A DNA stretch of 35,154 nt, from the NCBI GenBank assembly GCA_964399605.1, contig CAYNRH010000003.1:1-35154 (forward strand), in the 5' to 3' direction. Of the stretch, positions 1 through 8,064 are shown piece by piece. The notes under the pieces were generated by a model. The model saw only the letters and a program-made list of their open reading frames with translations. It had not been told where the DNA came from and made no database searches. How positions within the stretch are numbered: position 1 is the first letter of the stretch; the number at the start of each line of letters is the position of its first letter. The position numbers and the translations under genes were made by a program. This DNA comes from JAGGZI01 sp964399605. Its GTDB lineage: Archaea > Aenigmatarchaeota > Aenigmatarchaeia > PWEA01 > JAGHBM01.

Positions 1-520
1 GAAGGTATTCCTTTGAGCTTATTATGTTCTGCCCGAATGTCGTTTTTATCGGCTCCACGTAGGCAAGTATTTTAAAATCTTTGAGTATGTCCTTGAGCTT
101 TGGCAACTCCTTTCTGTAAATTATTCCCTGATATATTTTTTTGGGCTTGTTCTTGTGGGTATATACTCTCTTGGTCCTGACAAAGACAAAGCCGTTGTCA
201 TTCAAAACCTTAAAGAGGTCCTTGGAATATCTCTTAGAAATTTTTATTGTAACAAGGACTTTCCCCAAGGCCATCTTTTCTTCAATGAACGTTCCCAGAA
301 AATATCCACCAATATAACCCAGAGCCATTGAGAAAACCACTGGAAGGGTAAGCTCCCCTGTAATTAAATTCTTGAAAACAAGGAGGAACAGTATTGTATC
401 TACACCTATCAAAAAGGCTGCTATTCTCTTATGCCCTGCTATCTCATTAATTTTCTGAACTGTGCCTATTGCTCTTATTCCAAGGCACATCAAAAAAATG
501 AAAACCAATCTTTCTATCAT
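1..520 (-). CDS. DUF5698/UPF0316-like membrane protein, 3' end off the window
   Basis: The ATG is at 518-520 and the frame stays open to base 1, so about 173 residues are visible and the C-terminus is missing. The N-terminal half is hydrophobic with about three membrane segments. The stretch GYIGGYFLGTFIEEKMALGK (residues about 75-94) is what one expects at the end of the DUF5698 membrane domain of UPF0316 proteins. A soluble alpha/beta region follows (VLVTIKIS, then FKVLNDNGFVFVRTKRVY), which fits the DUF2179-like cytoplasmic domain. The function of the family is unknown. It is divergent from the ribose-bisphosphate isomerase gene and shares its AT-rich promoter region. The family call is from remembered motifs and is moderately sure. 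Confidence 0.62.
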   Translation of the reverse strand, partial: MIERLVFIFLMCLGIRAIGTVQKINEIAGHKRIAAFLIGVDTILFLLVFKNLITGELTLPVVFSMALGYIGGYFLGTFIEEKMALGKVLVTIKISKRYSKDLFKVLNDNGFVFVRTKRVYTHKNKPKKIYQGIIYRKELPKLKDILKDFKILAYVEPIKTTFGQNIISSKEYL

Positions 521-536
521 ACCTTAGAAATTTTCT

Positions 537-556
537 TATATTATATATATATTAAT
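537..556 (+). promoter_or_regulatory. TATA-like promoter region between two divergent genes
   Basis: An alternating T/A run lies 17-36 bases before the TTG start of the ribose-bisphosphate isomerase gene and just upstream of the divergent DUF5698-like gene. It is the only promoter-like sequence in this short intergenic space, so it may serve both directions. Exact transcription start sites cannot be read from sequence. Confidence 0.4.
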
Positions 557-572
557 ATTGTATGGTGGTTCT

Positions 573-1430
573 TTGGTTAGTGTGGAAAGAAAAGTCAATG
601 AAGTCGTGAAAAAAATCAAAAGCCTGGAAATTCAGGGCGCCCAGGAAATAACAATAGAGGGCTTGAAAGTTTTAAAAGAGTTTGCCAGGGAAAGGGGATT
701 TGGCGCTGAATTCACCAAAGCTGCTGACAAGATAATAAAGGCAAGGCCCACCGGTGTTTCCGCCTACAACTGCATAGGATATGTTAAAAGACATCGCACA
801 CTGAAGAATATTGATTCTGTCCTGAAATATTTGCAGAAAGCCCAGGAATGGATTGCCTACAACGGCTCAAAAATAATAAAAAATGGGGATATTATAATGT
901 TACACTGCCACTCCTCCACAGTTTTGAACATATTAAGAAAGGCAAAGATGGAAGAGCATAAAAATTTCAAGGTTATAGTTACCGAGACAAGGCCAAAGAT
1001 GCAGGGGTTGAAAACCGCCAAAGAACTGGTAAAAATGGGAGTGCCAATATATTATATAGTTGATTCTGCCGGGCCGTTTTTCATGTCAGTGTGTAATCTG
1101 GTTTTAGTTGGCTCTGATGCAGTGAGATCCGAGGGTGTTTTAAACAAGATAGGAACTTATCCCCTGGCTCTGGCAGCAAGGGAAGTTGGTGTTCCTTTTT
1201 ACGTGGCTGCATCCAAGGACAAGCTGGATTATGACTGCGTCTCCGTTATAGAGGACAGGCCAGACAGGGAAATTGGAAATCTGAAAGAACTTGAAAAAAC
1301 TGGGGGTGAAATAGAAAACCCTGCCTTTGATGTAACGCCATGGAAACTGATAACAGCTGTAATAACAGAATCAGGACTGCTTGGGGAGAGAGAAATAAGA
1401 ATATTGCTGGATGAGGAATTTAAGATATAA
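573..1430 (+). CDS. Ribose-1,5-bisphosphate isomerase (eIF2B-alpha-like fold)
   Basis: Converts ribose 1,5-bisphosphate to ribulose 1,5-bisphosphate, the step between AMP phosphorylase and RuBisCO in the archaeal AMP pathway. The protein (285 aa) has the eIF2B/MtnA/R15P-isomerase layout: an N-terminal helical part, RPTGVSAYN, then a Rossmann-like half with LHCHSST, VTETRP, VDSAG and NPAFDVTP. The Cys in the HCHS motif (about residue 112) and the Asp in GSDAV (about 182) match the catalytic Cys/Asp pair of the Thermococcus enzyme; initiation-factor members do not carry this Cys. The start chosen is TTG 573, preceded by GGTG at 564-567 with a 5-nt spacer; an upstream in-frame TTG at 558 has no such signal. 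RuBisCO and AMP phosphorylase in the same window support the call. Confidence 0.85.
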   Translation: MVSVERKVNEVVKKIKSLEIQGAQEITIEGLKVLKEFARERGFGAEFTKAADKIIKARPTGVSAYNCIGYVKRHRTLKNIDSVLKYLQKAQEWIAYNGSKIIKNGDIIMLHCHSSTVLNILRKAKMEEHKNFKVIVTETRPKMQGLKTAKELVKMGVPIYYIVDSAGPFFMSVCNLVLVGSDAVRSEGVLNKIGTYPLALAAREVGVPFYVAASKDKLDYDCVSVIEDRPDREIGNLKELEKTGGEIENPAFDVTPWKLITAVITESGLLGEREIRILLDEEFKI

Positions 1431-1432
1431 TT

Positions 1433-3508
1433 TTATTTCTTTCCAAATCCAAACAAACTTCTTAAAAAGCTCATTATGCTTTCTAAAAGACCTTTTGTTT
1501 CCTTCAGTTCCCCTTTGATATTGTAGCATTCTCCGTCAGAGCAGAAATTGCTTTTGCACTCGTAGTTGTTCAAGCAATCTTCCCCGTTTTCTTTTTGAAC
1601 TTTGAAAGCTCCGTCAAAATCACAGTAAGATGGCACTCCGTTTTCTGTTATCCTTACACCGTATTGAACACATTTATATTTATACCAGCATCCACTGCAG
1701 GTTTTCTCTACATCTTCTTGAACAACTGTTGTGGTAGTTGTTTCCGGAATTTGCACAGAAACCTCTGTTGACTGGCTTGGTTGCTCNNNNNNNNNNNNNN
1801 NNNNNNNNNNNNNNNNNNNNNNNNNNNNNNNNNNNNNNNNNNNNNNNNNNNNNNNNNNNNNNNNNNNNNNNNNNNNNNNNNNNNNNCCTTCTCCGCCACC
1901 TCCTCCTGTAGCTATAACCTTCGCTGAAGAGTAGTCATTGTAGCATTTGGGTATGTAAATCTTGATGTATCTGAAATCTCCAGGAACTGTTAGAGTTTTT
2001 TTGTATATAGTTTTAGGATGCCATGTCTCCTGGGTAACTGTTGCGTTGTAAAATAAATTCCATTCCTTTCCATCCTCGGAATAATAAACAAACATCGGGG
2101 ATGTGCAGCCCTGTGCCCACCCTGGTTTGTATTCTATCTCTATTGACGAGCCTTCATTAAAAATCTTTCCCAAGTCATGAACGTGAGTGGTCAAATAGCA
2201 GCAACAGCAATCTTTCATATTGCCCTTTGAACCCGAGGGCCACCCGCACTTCTGTGCAGAACTTGAAGGCTCTGACCAGCCCTTGCCATTGTTGCATACG
2301 TCGTACCCTGTTTCTGATGGTATGGTTGTGGTAGTTGTTGTCCTTTTCTTTCCTATAAAAGCTAAATTGATTACCGGTGCACCAGTAGGACACCCCGAAT
2401 TAATTAAATAATCCCCATTTTCCAAATTGAATTTTTCGTAAGGTCCTATCCTATCAGAGATGAATGTTTTATCATCATAACTAATTATTAATTTATGTGC
2501 CGTTGAGTAAAAACATGAAAGTTGCGTAGTATCTATAGTGTAATCAACTCCATTGAAAGTTATCTCAAAAATTTTCTTTTTTTCAAGGTCTAAATGGTAC
2601 TTCTTTCCAGTTTCATAACTCTTTAAGCATTTTCCGACTATACATCCATAAGGACAATTATAATATTCATAGTTGTATTTTCCATTAACGCAATAACCCT
2701 CCTTTAATGTTTTATCATTAACACATAGGTCGTATGTTTCAGAGTTTCCATTGTCATATGTTATCTTTCCATTCTCATAGTAATCCTTACCGCCGTCGGA
2801 ATCTGTGCAAGTTGGTTTTTCTTTAATACATGCCCCATCTTTACATCCGTTTGGACAATGATATCCTTGTGCAAGAACTTCTCCATTTTCACACCAATGT
2901 TCATAAATTTTACATCTCGGGTCACTTGAATCACAACTATCAACTGGACTTCCACTTCCATCCGAATTTAATAAATAACAACTTTCTATAATATCTGTTT
3001 TTCCTACAGCAGTACCAGATAAAATTCCTTTCTCATAATAATTTTTTCCACCATCGGAATCAGTGCAAGTTGGTTCCTCCTCTGATGTTTCCCAAAATCT
3101 GAGTGCAATTTGGTCTACAGCACAGGGTATTCCTGTAATTTCTACCGATGTCCAATTATTAACCCATGCCCTTGAACCCAAAACTAGATTCTCATATCTC
3201 TTTCCATCAATAATTAAGTTTATATTGCCGTTGGGACCGCAACCGTTATATTCAACTTTTATCTCATACTCTGTGCCATCGAAAGTGTTTATAATTGCGG
3301 GTTGACTTGTATTTATTGTGTAATCCTCGTGAAAATCATCTCCCGGTAATAAGCAATCCGCGGGACAATTATATGTAGTTTCCTCTCCTATATCGCATAC
3401 TCCATTACCACAGGTTTCCTCTGCCAAAGCATTCCCAGACAAAAAAGAAAAAACAGACAAAACAAATATTGAAACCAACACAGCCGAAAAGAGATTTTTA
3501 TTTATCAT
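1433..3508 (-). CDS. Secreted Cys-rich multi-module surface protein, interrupted by a scaffold gap
   Basis: About 691 codons including 100 Ns. A hydrophobic signal peptide occupies residues about 8-29 and ends at ALAEE. The mature start carries CGNGVCDIGEETTYNCPADC, a calcium/disulfide motif common in archaeal surface proteins. Two copies of a roughly 85-residue Cys module follow, each beginning PTCTDSDGGK and ending CPxGCxxGxC. Threonine-rich linkers (TTTTTTIP, ETTTTTVVQ) separate these from a middle domain and from a C-terminal Cys-rich region that ends in an amphipathic tail (SFLRSLFGFGKK). Glycine-rich sequence borders the gap at 1787-1886; because 100 Ns is a placeholder, the in-frame continuity across it is not proven and two genes or a longer one are possible. 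Exported and probably cell-surface; no enzymatic domain recognised. Confidence 0.75.
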   Translation of the reverse strand: MINKNLFSAVLVSIFVLSVFSFLSGNALAEETCGNGVCDIGEETTYNCPADCLLPGDDFHEDYTINTSQPAIINTFDGTEYEIKVEYNGCGPNGNINLIIDGKRYENLVLGSRAWVNNWTSVEITGIPCAVDQIALRFWETSEEEPTCTDSDGGKNYYEKGILSGTAVGKTDIIESCYLLNSDGSGSPVDSCDSSDPRCKIYEHWCENGEVLAQGYHCPNGCKDGACIKEKPTCTDSDGGKDYYENGKITYDNGNSETYDLCVNDKTLKEGYCVNGKYNYEYYNCPYGCIVGKCLKSYETGKKYHLDLEKKKIFEITFNGVDYTIDTTQLSCFYSTAHKLIISYDDKTFISDRIGPYEKFNLENGDYLINSGCPTGAPVINLAFIGKKRTTTTTTIPSETGYDVCNNGKGWSEPSSSAQKCGWPSGSKGNMKDCCCCYLTTHVHDLGKIFNEGSSIEIEYKPGWAQGCTSPMFVYYSEDGKEWNLFYNATVTQETWHPKTIYKKTLTVPGDFRYIKIYIPKCYNDYSSAKVIATGGGGGEXXXXXXXXXXXXXXXXXXXXXXXXXXXXXXXXXXEQPSQSTEVSVQIPETTTTTVVQEDVEKTCSGCWYKYKCVQYGVRITENGVPSYCDFDGAFKVQKENGEDCLNNYECKSNFCSDGECYNIKGELKETKGLLESIMSFLRSLFGFGKK
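1787..1886. other. Scaffold gap (100 N)
   Basis: Exactly 100 Ns inside the Cys-rich surface protein gene, beside glycine-encoding low-complexity sequence. The round number suggests unknown true length. Confidence 0.98.
2620..3075 (-). repeat. Two tandem DSDGG Cys-module coding repeats
   Basis: Two related segments of about 255 nt inside the surface protein gene each encode a module starting CTDSDGGK(N/D)YYE(K/N)G and closing with CPxGCxxGxC. The module starts are still similar in DNA (around 2788-2820 and 3045-3077), so the duplication is not ancient or is kept similar by selection. Modules beginning with DSDGG are familiar from secreted proteins of DPANN archaea; their function is not known. 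Confidence 0.7.
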
Positions 3509-3573
3509 GATTTAAATTGTTGGGTTTATTTATTTAAATATAACGTTTTTATTCGGCTTGAGACTAAACATGT

Positions 3574-3888
3574 TCATTTTTCAGCACCTCCGAATTTATT
3601 GTAAGCATAGAAAATCATGCATGAAACTAGATACCAAAATATGATGTCAATAATTAAAGCGATGGAACCAAAGGTCATATGTGAAAGTGGAACGTAAGCA
3701 AAGTGGTGTTTTATTATGAAAGAAAGTGGAAAACCAAATACACCCCATGGCCCATTTGTCAAATTCACCGCTCCATGATTCAAAAGATAATGTAAAGTCG
3801 GTCCAGGAAGAAAACTAGTTAGTATTAAAATAACAATCATCAATAGAATCTTCCTCCAATTAGGTTTTAAGAAAACTTTCAGGTTCAT
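3574..3888 (-). CDS. Small membrane protein, unknown function
   Basis: 104 residues. A basic N-terminus (NWRK) precedes a first membrane segment at about 13-28, and a second lies at about 74-97. A polar loop between them contains HYLLNHGAVNLTNG and FIIKHHFAYVPLSH. Its orientation matches the neighbouring 121-aa gene upstream, 34 bases away, so they may be cotranscribed. No family recognised. ATG start is preceded by an AT-rich region without a clear Shine-Dalgarno. Confidence 0.6.
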   Translation of the reverse strand: MNLKVFLKPNWRKILLMIVILILTSFLPGPTLHYLLNHGAVNLTNGPWGVFGFPLSFIIKHHFAYVPLSHMTFGSIALIIDIIFWYLVSCMIFYAYNKFGGAEK

Positions 3889-3922
3889 AATATCGCTATA
3901 TATAATATTGGTGTGATTTTTA

Positions 3923-4288
3923 TTATTTGTAACTCATACATTCAGCACTCAATATCCGACTGTTATCATCCATATGTATTGATACGTCTTTTGCAGTTAC
4001 ACCGTCTGGCCACTTAGCAACAGGAATTTCTATTTCCCATAAATCCGATGGTTGAATGTACTTTATTGTCACATTTTCCCAATTCAAGCTATCTGTCGTA
4101 AGTCCACACTCGCTCAATGCTTCCTCCACTTTATGTGAATGTGATAGATAATTCATTACCTCTTCTTGAGTCATATCTTGTACATCTTCATAATTAGTGG
4201 GCTGAACTTTATAGAATGATATTATCAATACTAGAACTACTAACATAACTATTATTCCGATGAGACCATGATTTATTTTATTTTTCAT
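3923..4288 (-). CDS. Signal-anchored small extracytoplasmic protein, unknown function
   Basis: 121 residues. A single hydrophobic segment at about 10-26 (IGIIVMLVVLVLIISFY) follows a short basic start, so the protein is probably anchored with the remaining roughly 95 residues outside. The outer part is mixed alpha/beta with two cysteines (ALSECGL and SAECMSYK at the very C-terminus) that could pair. No family recognised. The start ATG is preceded by TGTGATAAA, close to the GGTG-N5 signal used elsewhere in the window. It is divergent from the ArsR-like gene at 4395. Confidence 0.6.
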   Translation of the reverse strand: MKNKINHGLIGIIVMLVVLVLIISFYKVQPTNYEDVQDMTQEEVMNYLSHSHKVEEALSECGLTTDSLNWENVTIKYIQPSDLWEIEIPVAKWPDGVTAKDVSIHMDDNSRILSAECMSYK

Positions 4289-4361
4289 TTTATCACATCA
4301 TTTATTGTATGAATAATAAATATAAATACTTGTCGATTTTGTTCGGTTTCTGCCTAACAAT

Positions 4362-4375
4362 TGATTTTTATATTT
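4362..4375 (+). promoter_or_regulatory. TATA-like box of the membrane-anchored regulator gene
   Basis: A T/A-rich box (gatttttatattttt region) lies about 20-30 bases before ATG 4395, and no GGTG Shine-Dalgarno is present. The spacing fits a leaderless archaeal transcript. Confidence 0.4.
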
Positions 4376-4394
4376 TTGTTGCCATTATTGAATT

Positions 4395-4901
4395 ATGGAA
4401 ATTACGAAGAAAACCATAAAGGCGCTGGCATCTGATACGCGCCTGGAGATTTTAAAAATTCTGGCAAGGAGAAGAAGAATTGCCGCTGACATAGCAAAGG
4501 ATTTGGAACTTGCGCCATCAACCGTTAATGAGCACTTAAAAAAATTAGAAGAGTCCGAATTGATAAGAAGAAAAGACACAGGGCACAAATGGATTTATTA
4601 TGAAATTACAGAAAAAGGGAAAAATCTTGTCCAGCCAAAAACTCCTGTTCAGTTCATATTGATATTGTCACTTGGTTTCTTGATGATGGTTATTGGAGGG
4701 TTTTATTCTTTTGCTGGGGAAGTGAGATCATTTGCCGGGGAAGCAGCACCGCTTTCAATATCAAAAGGTACTGGTGATGCAACAGGTGTAGTGCAATACA
4801 CTGGACCTGGAATAAACTGGATTGGAGTAATAATTCTGGTTGTAGGAATAATATTGGTTGTAATTGGATTATATGAAATTTTGAAGAAAAAAGTTAAATA
4901 A
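4395..4901 (+). CDS. ArsR-like winged-helix regulator with two C-terminal membrane segments
   Basis: 168 residues. Residues 1-75 form a typical ArsR/wHTH domain (ASDTRLEILKIL, then APSTVNEHLKKLEESELI and a wing KWIYYEITEKG). After a short linker there are two hydrophobic segments, about 85-107 and 141-162, separated by a Gly/Ser-rich loop of about 33 residues expected to face outward. No Cys metal site is present. This is the build of a membrane-tethered one-component transcription regulator. The following gene (pilin-like beta-helix protein) starts 18 bases downstream on the same strand, so it is a natural candidate target or partner. Regulator class is sure; ligand and targets are unknown. 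Confidence 0.8.
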   Translation: MEITKKTIKALASDTRLEILKILARRRRIAADIAKDLELAPSTVNEHLKKLEESELIRRKDTGHKWIYYEITEKGKNLVQPKTPVQFILILSLGFLMMVIGGFYSFAGEVRSFAGEAAPLSISKGTGDATGVVQYTGPGINWIGVIILVVGIILVVIGLYEILKKKVK

Positions 4902-4919
4902 AAAAAAGAGAATATTATC

Positions 4920-6473
4920 ATGACCAAAGGAATCAGTCCCCTCATTGCTACAGTCATAATGGTTGCTTTCATAATATCATTGGGCTGGATTGCTTCGCAG
5001 TTCATCATGGGCTATACAGAAAAAACAAAAAGTGGAATAGAAACCGGGGGAATTGTTGATTACTCCGGGGCAAGGCTGGAAATAGAAAGTGATAAAGTGA
5101 GCATAGGACAGACTATAAAAATACCAGTTTCTAACGTTGGTGATAAAGATTTAGACAATCTAAGAGTGATTGTTTACAATGAGTCGGGGGCTTTTACCTT
5201 TACTCCAAATCCGGATTCTATAGAGATTGGATATACCAAATCTCTTGAAGTAGACTGTATTCCAGGAAATATTACCAAAATAGAGGTCACAAGTTCGAGA
5301 ACTCCGGGAAAAAAATATGAATATAAAATTACGGGTGGCATAATCCGAAAGGTTCTTATTTCTGATTGCGCAGAATTGAACCAGTCGGGAGTATCTTATT
5401 ATTTAACATCGGATATAACAGACTCTTCTACATCCAATTGTATAAACATAACGGCAAATGATATAACATTTGATTGCCAAGGACATACTATAGACGGGGA
5501 TGATACAGCAGACACTGGCATAAGAATTTACAAGGCCAGTGGGACAACTGTAAAAAACTGTACATTAACCGATTGGGACACCCGGGGGGTATATATATAT
5601 CATGCAGATGAGAATAAAATTGAAAACATATGGATAAGTTCATGTACGGATGATGGATTTGCAATAGCAAGATCTAAACATAATACAATAACCAACATAA
5701 CCACAAACAATAATGGGGATTATGGATTCTATCTGGGATATTCGGCCGACCTCAACGAAATTACAAATTCTACTGCAAATTCAAATAATCGTGGATTCTA
5801 TTTCGCTGACGATGCAAATAATAATACATTAAGAAACTGCATTGCAAATTCAAATACAGGATATGGCGGTTTTGTGATGGGCACAATGGGTGGTGGTAGT
5901 CATAATAATACTTTTATAAACTGCACAGCGAATTTCAATGATGGTTTATCCTATTCAGCTGGTTTTTTCTTTTGGGGAGCCGATATTGGTTCAGATTCAA
6001 ATATAATTTTAAATTCAACAGCGAATTCAAATAGTTATGGTTTCGAATTTAGTGATGATAGTGATTACAACATAATTAAAAATTCTGTTGCAGAAAATAA
6101 CACCAATGGAGGAATATTTCTAGACTCAAATTTTGGAGACCCCGAATATAATAAAATTTACAATTGCCTTTTTAATAACTCTGGAACATATGGAAATGTA
6201 AGAATAGACTCTATCATACCTAATCCAAACTATTGGAACACGACAAAGCAAACAGGAACAAGAATATATTCTTCTGGAAACTACATTGGCGGGAATTATT
6301 GGACGAATTCCACAGATAACGGATACTCTGATACATGCCCTGATACAGACAACAATGGATTTTGCGACCAGGTTTATGATGTTTATAACGATACGTGGTG
6401 CGAGCCTGGAGTAAACTGTTCTTCTAATGTAGATTATCTTCCTTTGAGCGATGAATGGATGTTACCAGATTAG
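4920..6473 (+). CDS. Type IV pilin-like N-terminus fused to NosD-type parallel beta-helix surface protein
   Basis: 517 residues. The N-terminus MTKGISPLIATVIMVAFIIS is an archaeal type IV prepilin signal: cleavage is expected after KG, and the hydrophobic stretch that follows normally packs into a pilus core or holds the protein in the membrane. Residues about 35-125 form a beta-rich, CARDB-like domain. From about 140 to 450 there are many short repeats with the N-x-I-x-N rhythm (NTITNITTNNNG, NEITNSTANSNNRG, NIIKNSVAENNTNG) typical of right-handed beta-helix/PbH1 proteins. The end (IGGNYWTN, then DYLPLSDEW) is characteristic of NosD-like proteins. Many N-x-S/T sequons suggest glycosylation. 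It follows the membrane-anchored regulator by 18 bases. Confidence 0.82.
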   Translation: MTKGISPLIATVIMVAFIISLGWIASQFIMGYTEKTKSGIETGGIVDYSGARLEIESDKVSIGQTIKIPVSNVGDKDLDNLRVIVYNESGAFTFTPNPDSIEIGYTKSLEVDCIPGNITKIEVTSSRTPGKKYEYKITGGIIRKVLISDCAELNQSGVSYYLTSDITDSSTSNCINITANDITFDCQGHTIDGDDTADTGIRIYKASGTTVKNCTLTDWDTRGVYIYHADENKIENIWISSCTDDGFAIARSKHNTITNITTNNNGDYGFYLGYSADLNEITNSTANSNNRGFYFADDANNNTLRNCIANSNTGYGGFVMGTMGGGSHNNTFINCTANFNDGLSYSAGFFFWGADIGSDSNIILNSTANSNSYGFEFSDDSDYNIIKNSVAENNTNGGIFLDSNFGDPEYNKIYNCLFNNSGTYGNVRIDSIIPNPNYWNTTKQTGTRIYSSGNYIGGNYWTNSTDNGYSDTCPDTDNNGFCDQVYDVYNDTWCEPGVNCSSNVDYLPLSDEWMLPD

Positions 6474-6493
6474 GAAGAGTGTGGGTTTGCATC

Positions 6494-6564
6494 ATCTAGT
6501 TCAGACTCACACATGACATCACTTGTAGCATTGAAATAATCAGTTATTTTCAGAATCGTATCGA
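6494..6564 (-). pseudogene. Decayed partial copy of the stomatin gene
   Basis: Bases 6521-6563 match 7049-7091 of the neighbouring stomatin gene at 36 of 43 positions, and 6495-6520 match 6999-7024 at 21 of 26, both counted by eye. Between the two blocks the copy lacks 24 bases (8 codons). In translation it reads DTILKITDYFNAT then SDVMCESELDD, against DAILKIRDYFNAT and RDVIGDSELDR in the intact protein. It lies in the same frame as the intact gene just after its stop codon, has no start codon, and runs to a TAA at 6470-6472. It is best read as a relic of a duplicated stomatin gene. Confidence 0.75.
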
Positions 6565-6571
6565 CAAAAAA

Positions 6572-7435
6572 TTATTTCTTTTTCTTTGCTGTTGTTTTTG
6601 GTGATTTTGGTGTTATATCTTTTATAAAATCCCTTCCTGCCTCAAAGGCTTCCAGTATTTCCAATGGTATTGCAAAAACAACAGTGTTGCTTTGGTCAGA
6701 GCTCATATCATTGATTGTGTTTAAAGTTCTCAGATGCAAAGCTCCGGGGCTGCTCGCCAAAACACGCGCTGCCTTGGATAAGTTACTTGATGCAATAACC
6801 TCACCTTCTGCCTTAATTATGACAGCTCTTTTTTCCCTTTCTGCTTCTGCCTGCTTTGCCATTGTCCTTTTCATGTTTTCCGGGAGTTCAATGTGCTGAA
6901 GTTTTATTGAAACTATATCTACTCCCCAACCATCTGTCTCCTTGTCAACTATTTCCTTAATTTCTTTGGCAATTTTCTCCCTGTCCATCAAAACCCTATC
7001 CAGTTCAGAGTCGCCTATGACATCCCTTAGCGCTGTCTGAGCATACTGCCTTGTAGCATTGAAGTAATCCCTTATTTTCAGAATTGCATCTTCTATTCTC
7101 ACAACCTTGAAATAAACCACAGCATCTATTTTCATGGGCACATTGTCTTTTGTCATAACTTCCTGGACAGGTATGTCCACAGTCAATATTCTCATATCAA
7201 CTTTCATGATACTTTCAAAAATTGGTATAAAATAATTCAATCCCGGCTTTAGAATGCCTACATATTTTCCAAGCCTGAATCTGACTCCGGCTTCATACTC
7301 ATAAATTACCCTTATACCGAAAAGGGATATAAAGAACATTATTCCAAAGATTATGGACCATGTTGAATTCAGAATAAAGAGACCTGCTGTAAGAATAAAC
7401 AAAAGTATTGGAACCATCCAGCTTACTGATGACAT
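6572..7435 (-). CDS. Stomatin/slipin-family SPFH (band 7) membrane protein
   Basis: 287 residues. Two closely spaced hydrophobic segments at about 8-43 form the membrane hairpin. The SPFH domain follows (YEYEAGVRFRLGKYVGILKP, VDIPVQEVMTKDNVPMKIDA, and the DAILKIRDYFNAT stretch). A helical region rich in Glu/Lys/Ala (KRTMAKQAEAEREKRAVIIK) drives oligomerisation in the family, and the protein ends in a Lys-rich tail. Stomatins build membrane-bound ring assemblies and are often paired with an NfeD-type protein or protease; neither is present here. The start is a leaderless-looking ATG. A partial, decayed copy lies immediately 3' of the gene. Confidence 0.9.
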   Translation of the reverse strand: MSSVSWMVPILLFILTAGLFILNSTWSIIFGIMFFISLFGIRVIYEYEAGVRFRLGKYVGILKPGLNYFIPIFESIMKVDMRILTVDIPVQEVMTKDNVPMKIDAVVYFKVVRIEDAILKIRDYFNATRQYAQTALRDVIGDSELDRVLMDREKIAKEIKEIVDKETDGWGVDIVSIKLQHIELPENMKRTMAKQAEAEREKRAVIIKAEGEVIASSNLSKAARVLASSPGALHLRTLNTINDMSSDQSNTVVFAIPLEILEAFEAGRDFIKDITPKSPKTTAKKKK

Positions 7436-7600
7436 ATTATAAAAATATTAATGCAAATATAAAAAGCTTTTAAAACTCTGTTGATAAAACAAATCATGTC
7501 GTAAGATGCCTTGGAGACGACACACGATGCAATTGAAGACGGAATAGTATATGAATTACTTTTAAATACATCAAAAGAAAAAAATGAAGAGAGGAAAAAA

Positions 7601-8041
7601 ATGAAAAAAATATACAATTATTTAATTACAGGAGTAATTTCAGCATTATTAATAAACATCATACTTTTCTTGATTCAAAACTACAACCTCTTCATTGCCA
7701 TAATATCCTCATTATCCAATTTCGTATATGTTCAGAACGCGCTTATTAAAGGATTAACATACATATTTATTTACAGTATAATATATGGACTCATTTTTGG
7801 AACGGGTTTTTATTTCTTTTTTAAAAAAATAAAAATTAAATCAGAAATGAAAAGTTCCGTTCTATTCGGCATATTACTGGGTGTTATTTTCGTTATTATA
7901 AATTTTATAATACATTATTCAAATACTAATCCAAATTTAATTTATTTCTATCTTGTGGGCATATGGAGCTATGAATTAATTAGATTTTCATTGATTGGTT
8001 TGATATTTTCTTATATAAGAAAAAAAGTAAAAAGCTTTTAA
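7601..8041 (+). CDS. Four-helix membrane protein, unknown function
   Basis: 146 residues from ATG 7601. About four hydrophobic segments are visible: YLITGVISALLINIILFLI, GLTYIFIYSIIYGLIFGTGF, VLFGILLGVIFVIINFII, and a final one ending in FSYIRKKVKSF. Short basic loops place both ends in the cytoplasm. The open frame extends upstream to TTG 7511, but that part is polar and poorly conserved in character; ATG 7601 is preceded by GAGAGGAAA and by a TATA-like box at about 7555-7570, so I use it. No family recognised. RuBisCO follows 23 bases downstream on the same strand, so they may be cotranscribed. Confidence 0.6.
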   Translation: MKKIYNYLITGVISALLINIILFLIQNYNLFIAIISSLSNFVYVQNALIKGLTYIFIYSIIYGLIFGTGFYFFFKKIKIKSEMKSSVLFGILLGVIFVIINFIIHYSNTNPNLIYFYLVGIWSYELIRFSLIGLIFSYIRKKVKSF

Positions 8042-8064
8042 ATTCAGAAATACAAAAATAAAAT

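Noticed and set aside
558..572. Upstream TTG 558 as start of the ribose-bisphosphate isomerase
   Set aside because: It lies within the AT-rich promoter and has no ribosome site; TTG 573 has GGTG 5 nt upstream.
1731..1934. Plus-strand frame across the first gap
   Set aside because: It consists mostly of Ns and antisense of the Gly-rich surface protein.
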